From Ostreococcus mediterraneus (taxonomy: Eukaryota > Chlorophyta > Mamiellophyceae > Mamiellales > Bathycoccaceae): a stretch of 64,000 bases of DNA. This document shows positions 29,057 to 38,580 of this stretch, piece after piece. The stretch covers positions 677,788 through 741,787 of the forward strand of contig WMKK01000003.1 of NCBI GenBank assembly GCA_012295225.1, written 5' to 3'. Numbering within the stretch: position 1 is the first letter of the stretch; every line of letters starts with the position of its first letter. Below the pieces are notes generated by a model. The model searched no databases and was not told where the DNA came from. It was given only the letters and a program-made list of their open reading frames with translations. The position numbers and the translations under genes were made by a program.

Positions 29057-30923
29057 ATGGACGCCGAAGACGACGCGAGATGGTGGGCCCGTCTCGTGCC
29101 CACGTGCGACGTCTCGCGCGAGTGCGCGCACGTCGATCGCGCGGCGCTGACGCGAGATGATGCGGGGAATCTCGTGACGCTCGCCAACGATGCGCCGCTG
29201 CGCGGACCCGAAATTAAGCTGCGGTTGAAGTCGTGCGTGCTCGGGCGGGTGGTGATGAATAAAGAGGGCACGGCGCGAGCGAAGAGTCAGCCCGCGGACG
29301 TGGCGTTGGATGTTCCCAGTGGTGCGTGGTGTTGAGATGTGGGTGCTGGTTCTTTTTTTGAAGACGCGGAGCTGTCGGGCGAAGACGTCGTCTTTCGATG
29401 TCGGCGTGCGTGCGTGTGCGCGCGAGTGTGTGTACTGACGATTGCGTGTTTTGATATTTGACGCCGATAAACGAACAGTGAGCGCGAAGCATGCGGTGAT
29501 TACGTGTGAAGTGAAGGATGCGGAGGCGTCGCCGCCAGAGTTTGAAATGAAGGTTGTCGACGTCTCGAGAAACGGTTTAACGTTGAATGGGAGCAAGTTA
29601 ACCAAGGATCAGTACTACGCGTTGAAGGACGGCGATGTGCTGACGTTGCCATTTCATCTTGAGTATAGATTTGAGCTGAATCCGGAGGGTGTGCTTCCTC
29701 GGGCGACGCGCGTGCCCGTGGAGGACCATGTGACTCCGGCGCAGAAAAAGTCACGAATTTCTCCGGATGTGTCGCCTTATAGCAACGACAACAAGCGCAT
29801 GCGAGAAAGCGGTGGAGAGAGTGCTGCGAGAGGTCTCAACGCCGTGAGTGAAGCTCTGAGTGTAGAAAACGATGAATTACGCAAGCGCGTGGCGGCGCTC
29901 GAAGAGGATGCCGTCAAGGCGTCCGCGCGCGCGGCGACGCTCGAAGCAGACATTGAGAAGCTCCGTGCGTCGGAGATGGAGGCACGTGAAGCTATGGAAG
30001 CGAAAGCGGTCGCACCGAGCGAATCTGATGAATCTGTGAAGGCTGAACTTGAAGCTGCGATGAAGCAGGTGGAAGAGCACGCCGCGCGTGTCCAAGCGTT
30101 GATGGCTGAGCTCGAGGAGGAGAAAACCGCCCGCGCGACCGACGCGGCGGCGTCGGCGACTGCCATGGAGACCATCGAGGCGAAGATTGAGAGCGATGAG
30201 CAAGCGCGCAAAAAAGAAGTCGAGGCTTTACAGACGCGTATCAAAGAAGCCGAGGAAAAGGCTGAAACGAGCGAGAAGGAGGTTGAGGCGATGCGAGAGC
30301 GCGTCGAACAAGCCGAAGCCAAGCTCACGACGGTCAACGCCTTGGAACGATCTCTCGAAAAGTCGAACGCTCGAATCGAGAAAATGACAGAAACGGTCGA
30401 GTTGCAGCAACAAATGTTGCGCAACGTGCGCACCAAATATGAAACCATCAAGGATGTTGTTGACCAACTGGGTGCCGAGTTTGTCGAGGCGCAACCAGAC
30501 GCCACGACTGACGTTGATGCGGACGGGGATGCGGACATGAACGAGGCTGCAGAAGACGATAACGATAACGATAACCAAGGCAACGAAGGCCATGACGACA
30601 AGGACGATGACGATGTCGATGATGACGACAAGAGTGATGCGGAGCTAGAGGATGACGCCGACGATTTTCACGTGGTGCACACTTCTCAGGGTGCAAAGAA
30701 TGAATTCTCTGACAGCATTTTGGCCGACGTGACGTTTCCACAAACCGAAACGCAGCGCGTAAGTGCCTTAGAACAAAACGATGAGGACGAAGTGGTCAAC
30801 GCCTCTCCGCTTCGTTCGATCGGAAACAGTCCTCGCGCTGATGGCGATAACACCACCACTGACAAGAGGCGCGCGAGCGCATCGGCGGCGCGCGAAGCCA
30901 CATTCTCGCAAGAAGACGAATAA
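29057..30923 (+). CDS. FHA-domain, coiled-coil nuclear protein
   Basis: Two exons, 29057-29321 and 29479-30923, give 569 residues. The intron 29322-29478 has donor GTGCGT, CTGAC at 29435-29439 and acceptor ACAG. Splicing joins DVALDVPS to VSAKHAVITCEVKD, restoring the conserved FHA S-x-K/R-H loop that reads phosphothreonine, followed by VVDVSRNGLTLNGSKL, the FHA asparagine/glycine turn. After the FHA domain (about residues 45-145) come a basic stretch, a coiled coil (about 210-385, heptads such as LQTRIKEAEEKAETSEKEVE), an Asp-rich acidic region and a short basic tail. FHA proteins of this shape serve in DNA damage or transcription; the exact family is not recognised. It is head to head with the PPR-CBS gene. 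Confidence 0.8.
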
Positions 30924-31062
30924 ATGAGCTCAGCAATTTGAAATAATTACGTACATTACATCGACAATATCATTCACGTTAATGCGTACAACATGAATGT
31001 CTTACATGCCTAGAACTACACACACGAGCCATTGGTTGAATTTGAGTAATTTTCAAGCGCGC

Positions 31063-33120
31063 TCACGCCGAAGAGACTGCAAAGCGCTGCACACTTGGAG
31101 GTACAATTGACGTCGCCGACCGCGAACGGAGAACGCCGAATAAGGTTGGCGTGACGCTTGATTGTGAGCCGAGGACGCGAACTGTGTTCACACGATTTTC
31201 GTCGTCATTGTCATCGTTGGTGAACCTGTCGACGCGGCGTCCAGCGATGGACAACCCACGGTCCCAGCGCACTCGTCCACGATCGACAGCCAAGTCACTC
31301 GCTGCGTTTGCAAACAACTCACAACCGTTTACAAGGTTGACTTTAGCGCCGCCTGTCACGCACACGCCGTCGTTGGCGTTATCATGTACGACACATGCTG
31401 ATATGGTGACGTCGGAGTCGTGCTTCACCGGAGATGTTGAGTCAACGTCATATTGCTCGTCGACGCCGAGGAGAAAGGCTGAGAATTCTTCTTCAACATC
31501 ACGATCCTCATCAATTTCATCTTCATGCGCATTGAAGTAATCTCGCGTCGTGTAACGCTGTGAAACGTCGATACCGTTGAACATGTTCCCTTGAATATCT
31601 GAGTGGCTGATGACGCCGCGTCCGCACATGGCAATGCCCACACTCGCGTTGTTCGCCACGATGGTATTGGTGATGTTCGCTGTCGACGATGCACCGACAG
31701 AAATCCCAGCTCCAATGTTATTGGCAATCAAATTGTCGTGAATCTGCCCGTGCGCCGAGTTGAATAACACGACGCCGTGTGCAAAGCCGTTGACGATTCG
31801 ATTGTTTACAATGCGAACTTCTCCTGACAACGCCGTGACGGCAGCAAACAAGTGCGCAAACCCAGAGGGGTTCATTGCATCAAGTTCGTCTTCTGATGAA
31901 CCTTCAGATGAGGACTCGTCCACTACCGAAGTCGCTGCAGTGATGCGACACGCCGTGAGTGAGCTCCCAGCGCCACTTAAGAATGAACTCAAAACAGAGT
32001 GAATATTACTCGCGTGCACGTGAACAACACAGTCCGTCGAAGTTGCCGCGACGCCTTCACCTGCGCTAATGATATCACAGCTATCCAGTCGCAATGTAGT
32101 GCCTTTGGATACATACACGCAAGCTTGATGCGTATCGCCGCTCAGCGTTCCTCTGGATGTGGCGCTTTGTCGAAACAACGTAATATTCGTCACCAATGAC
32201 GGCGACGCCCCATGTTTGACCTTGGTTTTCGTCTTTAACGCAGCTTTATCGTCGCTGACGATAATAATCTCTTCGCGCGCACCGCAGCCTACGAGCTCTA
32301 CACCCGGTGGAATACTCACGCCGCCTTTATACGTCCCTGGCGACAACTCCACGACGTCGCCGCTGCGAGTAGTGTTCAACACTTTCTGTAACACATCCGA
32401 CGACATCGTGCCACCAACGCAATTCACGTGATGCACTCGACGCTCGGCACCTATCCCACGCGTGCTATATCGCGTCTTGAACGCTTCGCGCCACCCACGC
32501 CCGCCGCGAAAAATATCTGGCCGCGTCGTCGCCGTCGCGCGCGACGACTCAAAAGGCAACTGCGCGCTTCTCGCCCACACCCGTCCCGGACGCCAACGCC
32601 ATCGTTTTTCATACAACGTTTTCCACAATCCATCATCCTGCATCGTCATTGCTCGAAAACTCTTCGATGTCGACGCGAGCGCTTCCACGGTTCGAACATC
32701 CATAAAAGAGCACGCGTGCAGAACCACATCTCTCGGTAACGCACTCAACGACACCGAACCGCGCATCGCGACGTCACCGCACGCGACACTTTTTAATCCA
32801 TCGCAAACACCACCGTGGGAACCACCGAGCGTCGGCGCTCCGTCTCGGCTCTTGTCTCGAACCGCGCCGACGCCGCGCGAACGCTCCCCCGCGCGTTTCC
32901 TCTGCCTTCGATAATCCCGCCACCCGCTATGTTCACCAACTGGCGACCCTACTGGAGAATCATACGCCTTCTCAACGCCGTCGCGGCGCCCCCGCGCGCG
33001 CCTCGCGCGATGCGTCGGCGCCAAGGTCGTCGCGTGCCGTTTGGCTGCAACGGGTGCCGTTTCACCAACTTCTCCCTTTACGCGCGTCTCACGCGCCGCG
33101 CGCGCGGACCCTAAACCCAT
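31063..33120 (-). CDS. F-box protein with right-handed beta-helix (FBXO11-like)
   Basis: 685 residues if the first Met (33120) is used. An F-box lies at about residues 122-165: SLSALPRDVVLHACSFMDVR, then FRAMTMQDDGLWKTLY. From about 225 to 640 there are parallel beta-helix rungs with repeated GI/GV and N-I motifs (NNRIVNGFAHGVVLFNSAHG; ANNIGAGISVGASSTANITN; NASVGIAMCGRGVISHSDIQ), as in the carbohydrate-binding/sugar-hydrolase (CASH) fold. FBXO11 and related proteins use the F-box to join SKP1-cullin ligases and the helix to bind substrates. The leader of 118 residues is Arg/Gly-rich and the upstream Met codon overlaps a telo-box-like CCCTAAACCC, so the Met at 32766, directly before the F-box, is a real alternative. 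Confidence 0.75.
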   Translation of the reverse strand: MGLGSARAARETRVKGEVGETAPVAAKRHATTLAPTHRARRARGRRDGVEKAYDSPVGSPVGEHSGWRDYRRQRKRAGERSRGVGAVRDKSRDGAPTLGGSHGGVCDGLKSVACGDVAMRGSVSLSALPRDVVLHACSFMDVRTVEALASTSKSFRAMTMQDDGLWKTLYEKRWRWRPGRVWARSAQLPFESSRATATTRPDIFRGGRGWREAFKTRYSTRGIGAERRVHHVNCVGGTMSSDVLQKVLNTTRSGDVVELSPGTYKGGVSIPPGVELVGCGAREEIIIVSDDKAALKTKTKVKHGASPSLVTNITLFRQSATSRGTLSGDTHQACVYVSKGTTLRLDSCDIISAGEGVAATSTDCVVHVHASNIHSVLSSFLSGAGSSLTACRITAATSVVDESSSEGSSEDELDAMNPSGFAHLFAAVTALSGEVRIVNNRIVNGFAHGVVLFNSAHGQIHDNLIANNIGAGISVGASSTANITNTIVANNASVGIAMCGRGVISHSDIQGNMFNGIDVSQRYTTRDYFNAHEDEIDEDRDVEEEFSAFLLGVDEQYDVDSTSPVKHDSDVTISACVVHDNANDGVCVTGGAKVNLVNGCELFANAASDLAVDRGRVRWDRGLSIAGRRVDRFTNDDNDDENRVNTVRVLGSQSSVTPTLFGVLRSRSATSIVPPSVQRFAVSSA

Positions 33121-33501
33121 CTCTCTCGCACAAACGACTGAAAATAATGTCTTCCTTCATGTACGCGCGCGCGATCGATCGCGTGCGCGTCGCGTGCGTC
33201 GTCGTCGTCGTCTGCCGTTGCGCGTCGCGCCACGTCACTAATCGACACCATCCATCGACTGCTCGCGAACTTGATCGATAAAAAATATCGATGAAATTTT
33301 CAATCGAAAGCAGTCGATATCGATCGATCTTTGAGGATATACTCGATCACATGTCCGAACATCCGGATAGTGTGGCGGAACGTTCCGCGACGTTCGGCAC
33401 ACGCCGCCGACACCACCGGCGCAGACCACCCGCGACGCCGACACCACCGCGCGCACGCATTTCGTGTGTACGTTTCACCGCTCGCGACGCACATCGGCGC
33501 C
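33121..33501. promoter_or_regulatory. 381-base divergent spacer between F-box and GFAT genes
   Basis: The spacer is AT-richer in its middle (about 33280-33340), with repeated ATCGAT words and a GATATACTC stretch near 33337-33345. A telo-box-like ACCCTAAACCC lies at 33108-33118 at its left edge. No gene is supported; the frame open upstream of the GFAT Met is not conserved family sequence. Confidence 0.4.
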
Positions 33502-35562
33502 ATGTGTGGGATCTTTGCGTACACAAACTACAACTGCCCGAAGACCCAGAAGGAGATCGTCACCAAGCTCTTGACTGGGCTCAAGCGCCTGGAATACCGC
33601 GGGTACGACTCCGCGGGGCTTGCGATCGAGGATGGTGAGTCGTACACAGAGTGTACGTCCAAGGTGTTTCGTGAGACGGGGAAGATTGCGAATTTAGAGG
33701 CACTTTTAGAGGCGAATGCTGGGAACATGCATCCGGATTTGGTGTTTGAGAGCCACTGCGGGGTGGCGCACACGCGTTGGGCCACGCACGGTCCTCCCGC
33801 GCCGAGGAACTCGCACCCGCATACAAGTGATAAAAATAACGAGTTTTTAGTGGTGCATAACGGAATCATCACCAATCATCAAGCGTTGAGAGAGACATTG
33901 ATTCGGAAAGGGTACATGTTTGAGAGCGACACGGACACGGAGGTCATTCCAAAGTTGACAAAATATTTGTTTGATAAGTTTCATGATCAGATTACGTTTA
34001 GACAGCTCGTTATGGAGGTGTTGAGGCAATTACAAGGCGCGTATGCGTTGTTGTTTAAGTCTTCGCATTACCCTGGGGAATTGGTGGCGGCGAAGAGAGG
34101 TTCTCCGCTATTGCTTGGGATTTCGGAAGGACCGCATCCGGGCGAGCAACACGCGATTGTTACCTCGGAAGGGTTCACGCCGAGCACTAAGCGCGCTAAG
34201 CGCACGTCGATGGAGTTTTACTTTGCTTCGGACGCGAGCGCTATGGTGGAACACACCAAGCGGGTGTTACATTTGGAAGATGACGACGTGGCGCACATTC
34301 ACAATGGCGGATACGGGATTTATCGCATGGAGCGCGTACATTGCGAAGGTGATGATTCACCAAGCTTGGCATACGGTCCAACGGTGCAATCTGCTGAAGT
34401 TGAGCGTACAATCGAAACGCTCACGATGGAGGTGGAGCAAATCATGAAGGGTAACTTTGACCACTTTATGCAAAAGGAAATTCACGAACAACCCGACGCG
34501 GTTGGCCAAACGATGCGCGGTCGCGTTGTGTTTGAAGATGACGGTAAGACTGTTCAGCGCGTCTTTTTGGGTGGTATGGCGGATTATCTATCCACAATTC
34601 GTCGCTCGCGACGCATTATTTTGTGCGGATGCGGCACGAGCTACCACAGCGCCATCGCCGTGCGTCAGCTCATGGAGGAGCTCACAGAGTTACCGGTGAC
34701 TTTAGAGCTCGCCTCGGACGTGCTTGATCGTCAGTGCCCGTTCTTCCGTGATGATTCTATAATTTTTATTTCTCAATCCGGTGAAACCGCGGACACGCTC
34801 CGCGCGATGGAGTACGCAAAGTCAAAGGGTGCGTTGTGTATCGGAATCGTCAACGTCGTCGGCTCTGCGATTTCTCGCGCGACAGATTGCGGGATTCACA
34901 TCAACGCCGGTGCGGAAATCGGTGTGGCGTCGACCAAGGCGTACACGTGCCAAATCACCGCCATGGTTCTCTTAGCTTTGGCCCTCAGCGAAGACTCTCG
35001 CTCGCGTGCGGCGCGAAGATTGGACATTATGCGTGGTGTCGCGCTGTTGCCTGACTACATGCGTCGCGCTCTCGCGCTCGACGGTCAAATGCTCGAGCTC
35101 GCCCGCACGTTGGTCAACGAAAATTCGTTGTTGCTCTTTGGTCGCGGCTACAACTACGCCACCGCGCTCGAAGGCGCGTTAAAGGTCAAGGAAGTTGCTT
35201 TGTTGCACTCTGAAGGCATTCTGGCGGGTGAAATGAAGCACGGCCCGTTGGCGCTCGTCGACGAAACGCTTCCCCTCGTCGTCGTCGCCACACGAGATTC
35301 GTCCTACGTCAAGCAAAAATCTGTCATCGAGCAACTTCGCGCGCGAGATGCGCGTCTTATTTTAATCGTCGGCGAAGACGATGACTCCCTCGATCGCTTC
35401 GCAGACAAGAATATGATCATCAAGGTGCCAGAAATCGTCGACTGCTTGCAACCGCTCGTGAACATCATTCCTCTACAGCTGTTGAGCTATCACTTGACCG
35501 TCTTGCGCGGGCACAACGTCGACCAACCGAGAAACTTGGCAAAGTCCGTTACGGTGGAATAA
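33502..35562 (+). CDS. glutamine-fructose-6-phosphate transaminase (GFAT)
   Basis: 686 residues, starting MCGIFAYTNYNCPKTQKEIV. Cys2 is the N-terminal nucleophile of class II glutamine amidotransferases once Met is removed, which fixes the start at 33502. HTRWATHGPP and VVHNGIITNH complete the glutaminase site. Two SIS domains follow: ILCGCGTSYHSAIAVRQL, ISQSGETADTLRAMEYAKSK, then LFGRGYNYATALEGALKVKE and the C-terminal LAKSVTVE, the family end. It makes glucosamine-6-phosphate from fructose-6-phosphate and glutamine, the entry to UDP-GlcNAc for N-glycans and GPI anchors. The sequence is the eukaryotic type with an insert after the glutaminase domain. It is head to head with the F-box gene and in tandem with the DHX35 gene. 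Confidence 0.95.
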   Translation: MCGIFAYTNYNCPKTQKEIVTKLLTGLKRLEYRGYDSAGLAIEDGESYTECTSKVFRETGKIANLEALLEANAGNMHPDLVFESHCGVAHTRWATHGPPAPRNSHPHTSDKNNEFLVVHNGIITNHQALRETLIRKGYMFESDTDTEVIPKLTKYLFDKFHDQITFRQLVMEVLRQLQGAYALLFKSSHYPGELVAAKRGSPLLLGISEGPHPGEQHAIVTSEGFTPSTKRAKRTSMEFYFASDASAMVEHTKRVLHLEDDDVAHIHNGGYGIYRMERVHCEGDDSPSLAYGPTVQSAEVERTIETLTMEVEQIMKGNFDHFMQKEIHEQPDAVGQTMRGRVVFEDDGKTVQRVFLGGMADYLSTIRRSRRIILCGCGTSYHSAIAVRQLMEELTELPVTLELASDVLDRQCPFFRDDSIIFISQSGETADTLRAMEYAKSKGALCIGIVNVVGSAISRATDCGIHINAGAEIGVASTKAYTCQITAMVLLALALSEDSRSRAARRLDIMRGVALLPDYMRRALALDGQMLELARTLVNENSLLLFGRGYNYATALEGALKVKEVALLHSEGILAGEMKHGPLALVDETLPLVVVATRDSSYVKQKSVIEQLRARDARLILIVGEDDDSLDRFADKNMIIKVPEIVDCLQPLVNIIPLQLLSYHLTVLRGHNVDQPRNLAKSVTVE

Positions 35563-35685
35563 TCACTAGTCAGATAGAAGAGGAGGCGCGCGTTTGTAGT
35601 TCAAAGCGTTGTCTCGAGACTCGACCAAACTTTGCTCGCTCGTAGTCACACCACCTCACACTCACACGCGCGCGACATCGCCGAC

Positions 35686-37839
35686 ATGGCTGGCTTTTGG
35701 CGGCCCGGGGCATCGGCCGCGGATGAATCATTAGCGCCAGCCAAAGGCACGCTGCTGTCGGCGGCGGTCGACGCCGATGCGCTAGACCTCGAAGGCGCGC
35801 TCGTGAGCTTCAATGCCAATCCGCGCGCATCTCTCGCCCACCAGCGCCGTGCGCTGCCAATCGCCGCGCATCGAGACGAGATTATGTACTGCGTTGAGAA
35901 TCATCAGACGCTCGTCGTGGTTGGGCACACGGGGTGCGGGAAGACGACGCAGATACCGCAGTACTTGCGTGACGGCGGATGGTGCGCTTCGACGAGCGTC
36001 GCGGTGACGCAACCCCGGCGCGTGGCTGCGCAAAGCGTCGCCCAGCGCGTCGCCGAAGAAGTTGGATGCGTGCTCGGTGACATTGTGGGATACGCCATTC
36101 GCTTTGAAGATGTGTGCACGGAGAAGACGGAGATTAAGTTTTGTACCGACGGCGCGCTGCTCCGCGAGCTCGCCGACGACCCGCTATTAACCAAATACTC
36201 CGTCGTCATGGTGGACGAAGCGCACGAGCGCACGTTGGCGACTGATATTTTACTCGGATTGCTGAAAAAAGTACAGCGCGTGCGGAGAGATCTGAGATTG
36301 ATTGTGTCGAGCGCGACGATTCAGGCGGAGTCGTTTGCGAGCTTTTTTGATGCAAGCGGCGACGCGAATGATGCCGACCCGAAAGGCCCGTCGCGAAAGC
36401 CAGCAATAATGTCCGTCGAAGGACGCGCATACGGGGTTTTGATTCATTACTTGAGCGAACCCACGGGGGATTACGTGCAGAGTGCAATAGAAGCAGCGCT
36501 CGACGTGCATCACAACGAAGGACCAGGGGACGTCTTAATTTTCCTCACCGGCGAGGCAGAAATCGATCACGCGGTGAACATTTTAGAAGAAGAGGCGCGA
36601 ATGATGCGCGAAGACCGCTCTCGTTCACGCGATGCCTTAGATTTATCGATTTGTCCGTTGTATGCGGGTTTGAACCCCGCGGCGCAATTGGAGGCGTTTC
36701 GGCCGCCGAGACGAGGAACGCGCAAAATCGTCGTCGCTACAAATGTCGCCGAGACTTCAGTTACGATTGAAGGCATCGTATACGTTATTGATTGCTGCTT
36801 TGCCAAGCAAAAAGCGTACGACCCAGAGCGCGGGATGGAAAGTTTATTAGTAGCGCCCGCAAGCAAGGCGAGTACCAACCAACGCGCCGGTCGCGCTGGT
36901 CGCGTTCGTCCGGGCAAGTGTTTCAGATTATGCACCGAAGTTCACTACGGCGCGCTCGCGGACACCACCGCACCTGAAATCGTGCGCAGCGACTTGGCGG
37001 GTACGGTGTTGCAAATCAAAGCCATGGGTATTGACAACATTATGAATTTCGAGTGGGTGTCACCGCCGCCGGCGGCGAATATGATTAAAGCTCTCGAACT
37101 TTTGTACGCTCTCCGAGCATTAGACGACGACGCTAAGCTCACGAGCCCACTTGGTGTGCATTTAGCTGAACTTCCACTCGAGCCGCAGCTGGGAAAGATG
37201 CTCCTCGTGAGTGGTGAGATGAAGTGCGCGCGAGAGGCGCTCACCGTCGCGGCGTACATGCAAGTGCAGTCGCTGTGGGTCACCCATCGTGGGCAAAAGA
37301 AACGTCTCGACAACATGCGCGCGCGCTTCGCCGTCGAAGAAGGCGACGCAGTGATGATTCTTAACATCCATGACGCGTACTGTGATGCGCGCAACAAGGC
37401 GAAATTTGCCAACGCAAACATGCTCAACCAGCGCGCGTTGTTGCGCGCCGGGGATGTTCGCGCGCAGCTCGACAAGCATTTACGACGAATTGGCATCACA
37501 ACAACCTCGTCGTGCGGCGACGACACCGAACCCTTGCGTCAAGCCATCACTGCTGGCTTTTTCGCCAACGCCGCCGCACTCGCGCCCTACGGCGGCGGCC
37601 CAGACGGCTCGGTGTTCCACTCGTTGCGCTCCGCGGAGACGCGCGCGAAAAAACGCCAACTCAGAATCCACCCCAGTTCCGCGCTTTTCCGCGCCCGTCC
37701 TCCGTGCGTCGTGTACTGCTCCGCCCAACGCACGGACAGAGAGTACATGCGTGACGTCACCGCCATCGATCCCGCGTGGTTACACCGTCTCGCCCCGCAC
37801 TTTTACGCCAAAGTCAACGCCGCCGGCGCCGCGTTTTAA
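35686..37839 (+). CDS. DEAH-box RNA helicase, DHX35-like
   Basis: 717 residues from the Met at 35686 (MAGFWRPGASAADES, which matches the FWRPG start of DHX35). Motifs in order: VVVGHTGCGKTTQIPQYL (Walker A, about residue 80), TQPRRVAAQSVAQRVAEE, DEAHERTLATD, SSATIQA, FLTGEAEIDHAV, ATNVAETSVTIEGIVYVIDC and QRAGRAGRVRPGKCFRL. The C-terminal half has the winged-helix, ratchet and OB regions usual for DEAH proteins (LELLYALRALDD; CDARNKAKFANANMLNQRAL). DHX35 is a component of the late spliceosome (C complex) in animals and plants; function here is inferred from orthology-level similarity across the whole length. Confidence 0.88.
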   Translation: MAGFWRPGASAADESLAPAKGTLLSAAVDADALDLEGALVSFNANPRASLAHQRRALPIAAHRDEIMYCVENHQTLVVVGHTGCGKTTQIPQYLRDGGWCASTSVAVTQPRRVAAQSVAQRVAEEVGCVLGDIVGYAIRFEDVCTEKTEIKFCTDGALLRELADDPLLTKYSVVMVDEAHERTLATDILLGLLKKVQRVRRDLRLIVSSATIQAESFASFFDASGDANDADPKGPSRKPAIMSVEGRAYGVLIHYLSEPTGDYVQSAIEAALDVHHNEGPGDVLIFLTGEAEIDHAVNILEEEARMMREDRSRSRDALDLSICPLYAGLNPAAQLEAFRPPRRGTRKIVVATNVAETSVTIEGIVYVIDCCFAKQKAYDPERGMESLLVAPASKASTNQRAGRAGRVRPGKCFRLCTEVHYGALADTTAPEIVRSDLAGTVLQIKAMGIDNIMNFEWVSPPPAANMIKALELLYALRALDDDAKLTSPLGVHLAELPLEPQLGKMLLVSGEMKCAREALTVAAYMQVQSLWVTHRGQKKRLDNMRARFAVEEGDAVMILNIHDAYCDARNKAKFANANMLNQRALLRAGDVRAQLDKHLRRIGITTTSSCGDDTEPLRQAITAGFFANAAALAPYGGGPDGSVFHSLRSAETRAKKRQLRIHPSSALFRARPPCVVYCSAQRTDREYMRDVTAIDPAWLHRLAPHFYAKVNAAGAAF

Positions 37840-38580
37840 TCAAAACGCGCGCAACCGCCACCATCATAGATACCGGTACCGATAGAACCAATAATACTCC
37901 CTCCATCATCTCGTCAACTCAAAACACCTCTCGTCAACCACCACTCAAAAATCAAACGCGCTTTCGCGCCGACGCGCGCCGGCGTCGTCGCCGCCCTCGC
38001 TCTCGCGCGACCCCCACGTCGCCGCTCGCGGCGGCGCGGTGTGCGCTGCTCGGTTCCCCGCCTCGCGCGGTGCCCGGCGCTTTAACGCGCGTCTCGGCGC
38101 GCCTTCAGGCGCGTCGCGAACGCGGACCGCGACCTCGACGTGGACGCGCGATCGATGCGAGCTTTTTTCGTTCGACGGCGGGGCGCATGGACGCGAATCG
38201 ACGCGGCGGCGCGTTCTACCCTCGCTCGAGTCACAAGCCGTCGCGACACGACCCGGTACTGGGGGGGTGCCTGGTTTTTGGGTGCAGGGTTTGGGGTACG
38301 GTGTCGTGGTGAAAGTTACGGGTATTTATGTATGTACCGGTACCGGTAGGCATGCATGCATGCATTCGCGTCCGCGGCTGGGTCGGTGATCGACGACGAC
38401 GACGACGACGCGGCGTGAGTGCGCGACGCGGCGCGCGGTCGTCTTCGTTCGGTGGTGGTTTCTTGGAGGCGCCAGGCGCGCGGTGTTCGAACGCCGGCGC
38501 GCGCGAGACGGTGAGCGATCGATTGATTACTCGGCGCGGCGCGGCGCGGATCGACGGCCGGTGGCGAGGGGACTAAACAT
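37840..38580. other. 741-base spacer without a supported gene
   Basis: The largest gap in the window lies between two rightward genes. It contains GGTACC palindromes on both sides (TACCGGTACC at 37871-37880; ACCGGTACCGGT at 38335-38346) and a GCATGCATGCATGCATT run at 38350-38364. Several open frames exist (for example 38039-38389), but they are Arg/Ser-rich, overlap each other in different phases and resemble nothing known. It probably holds the 3' end of the DHX35 transcript and the promoter of the DOCK gene. A non-coding RNA is possible but not supported. Confidence 0.4.
38335..38364. repeat. GGTACC palindrome and GCAT tandem repeat
   Basis: ACCGGTACCGGT (perfect palindrome) is directly followed by a four-unit GCAT repeat, itself self-complementary. 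It lies about 220 bases before the DOCK start codon. The same TACCGGTACC word occurs at 37871-37880. Confidence 0.6.

Noticed and set aside
29777-30631. 284-codon minus-strand frame opposite the FHA gene
   Set aside because: Ser/Ala-rich composition mirrors the coiled-coil codons on the other strand; no motif is present.
38039-38389. Open frame upstream of the DOCK gene as a possible first exon
   Set aside because: No donor/branch/acceptor set joins it in phase to the DOCK frame, and the residues do not resemble the SPIKE1 N-terminus.
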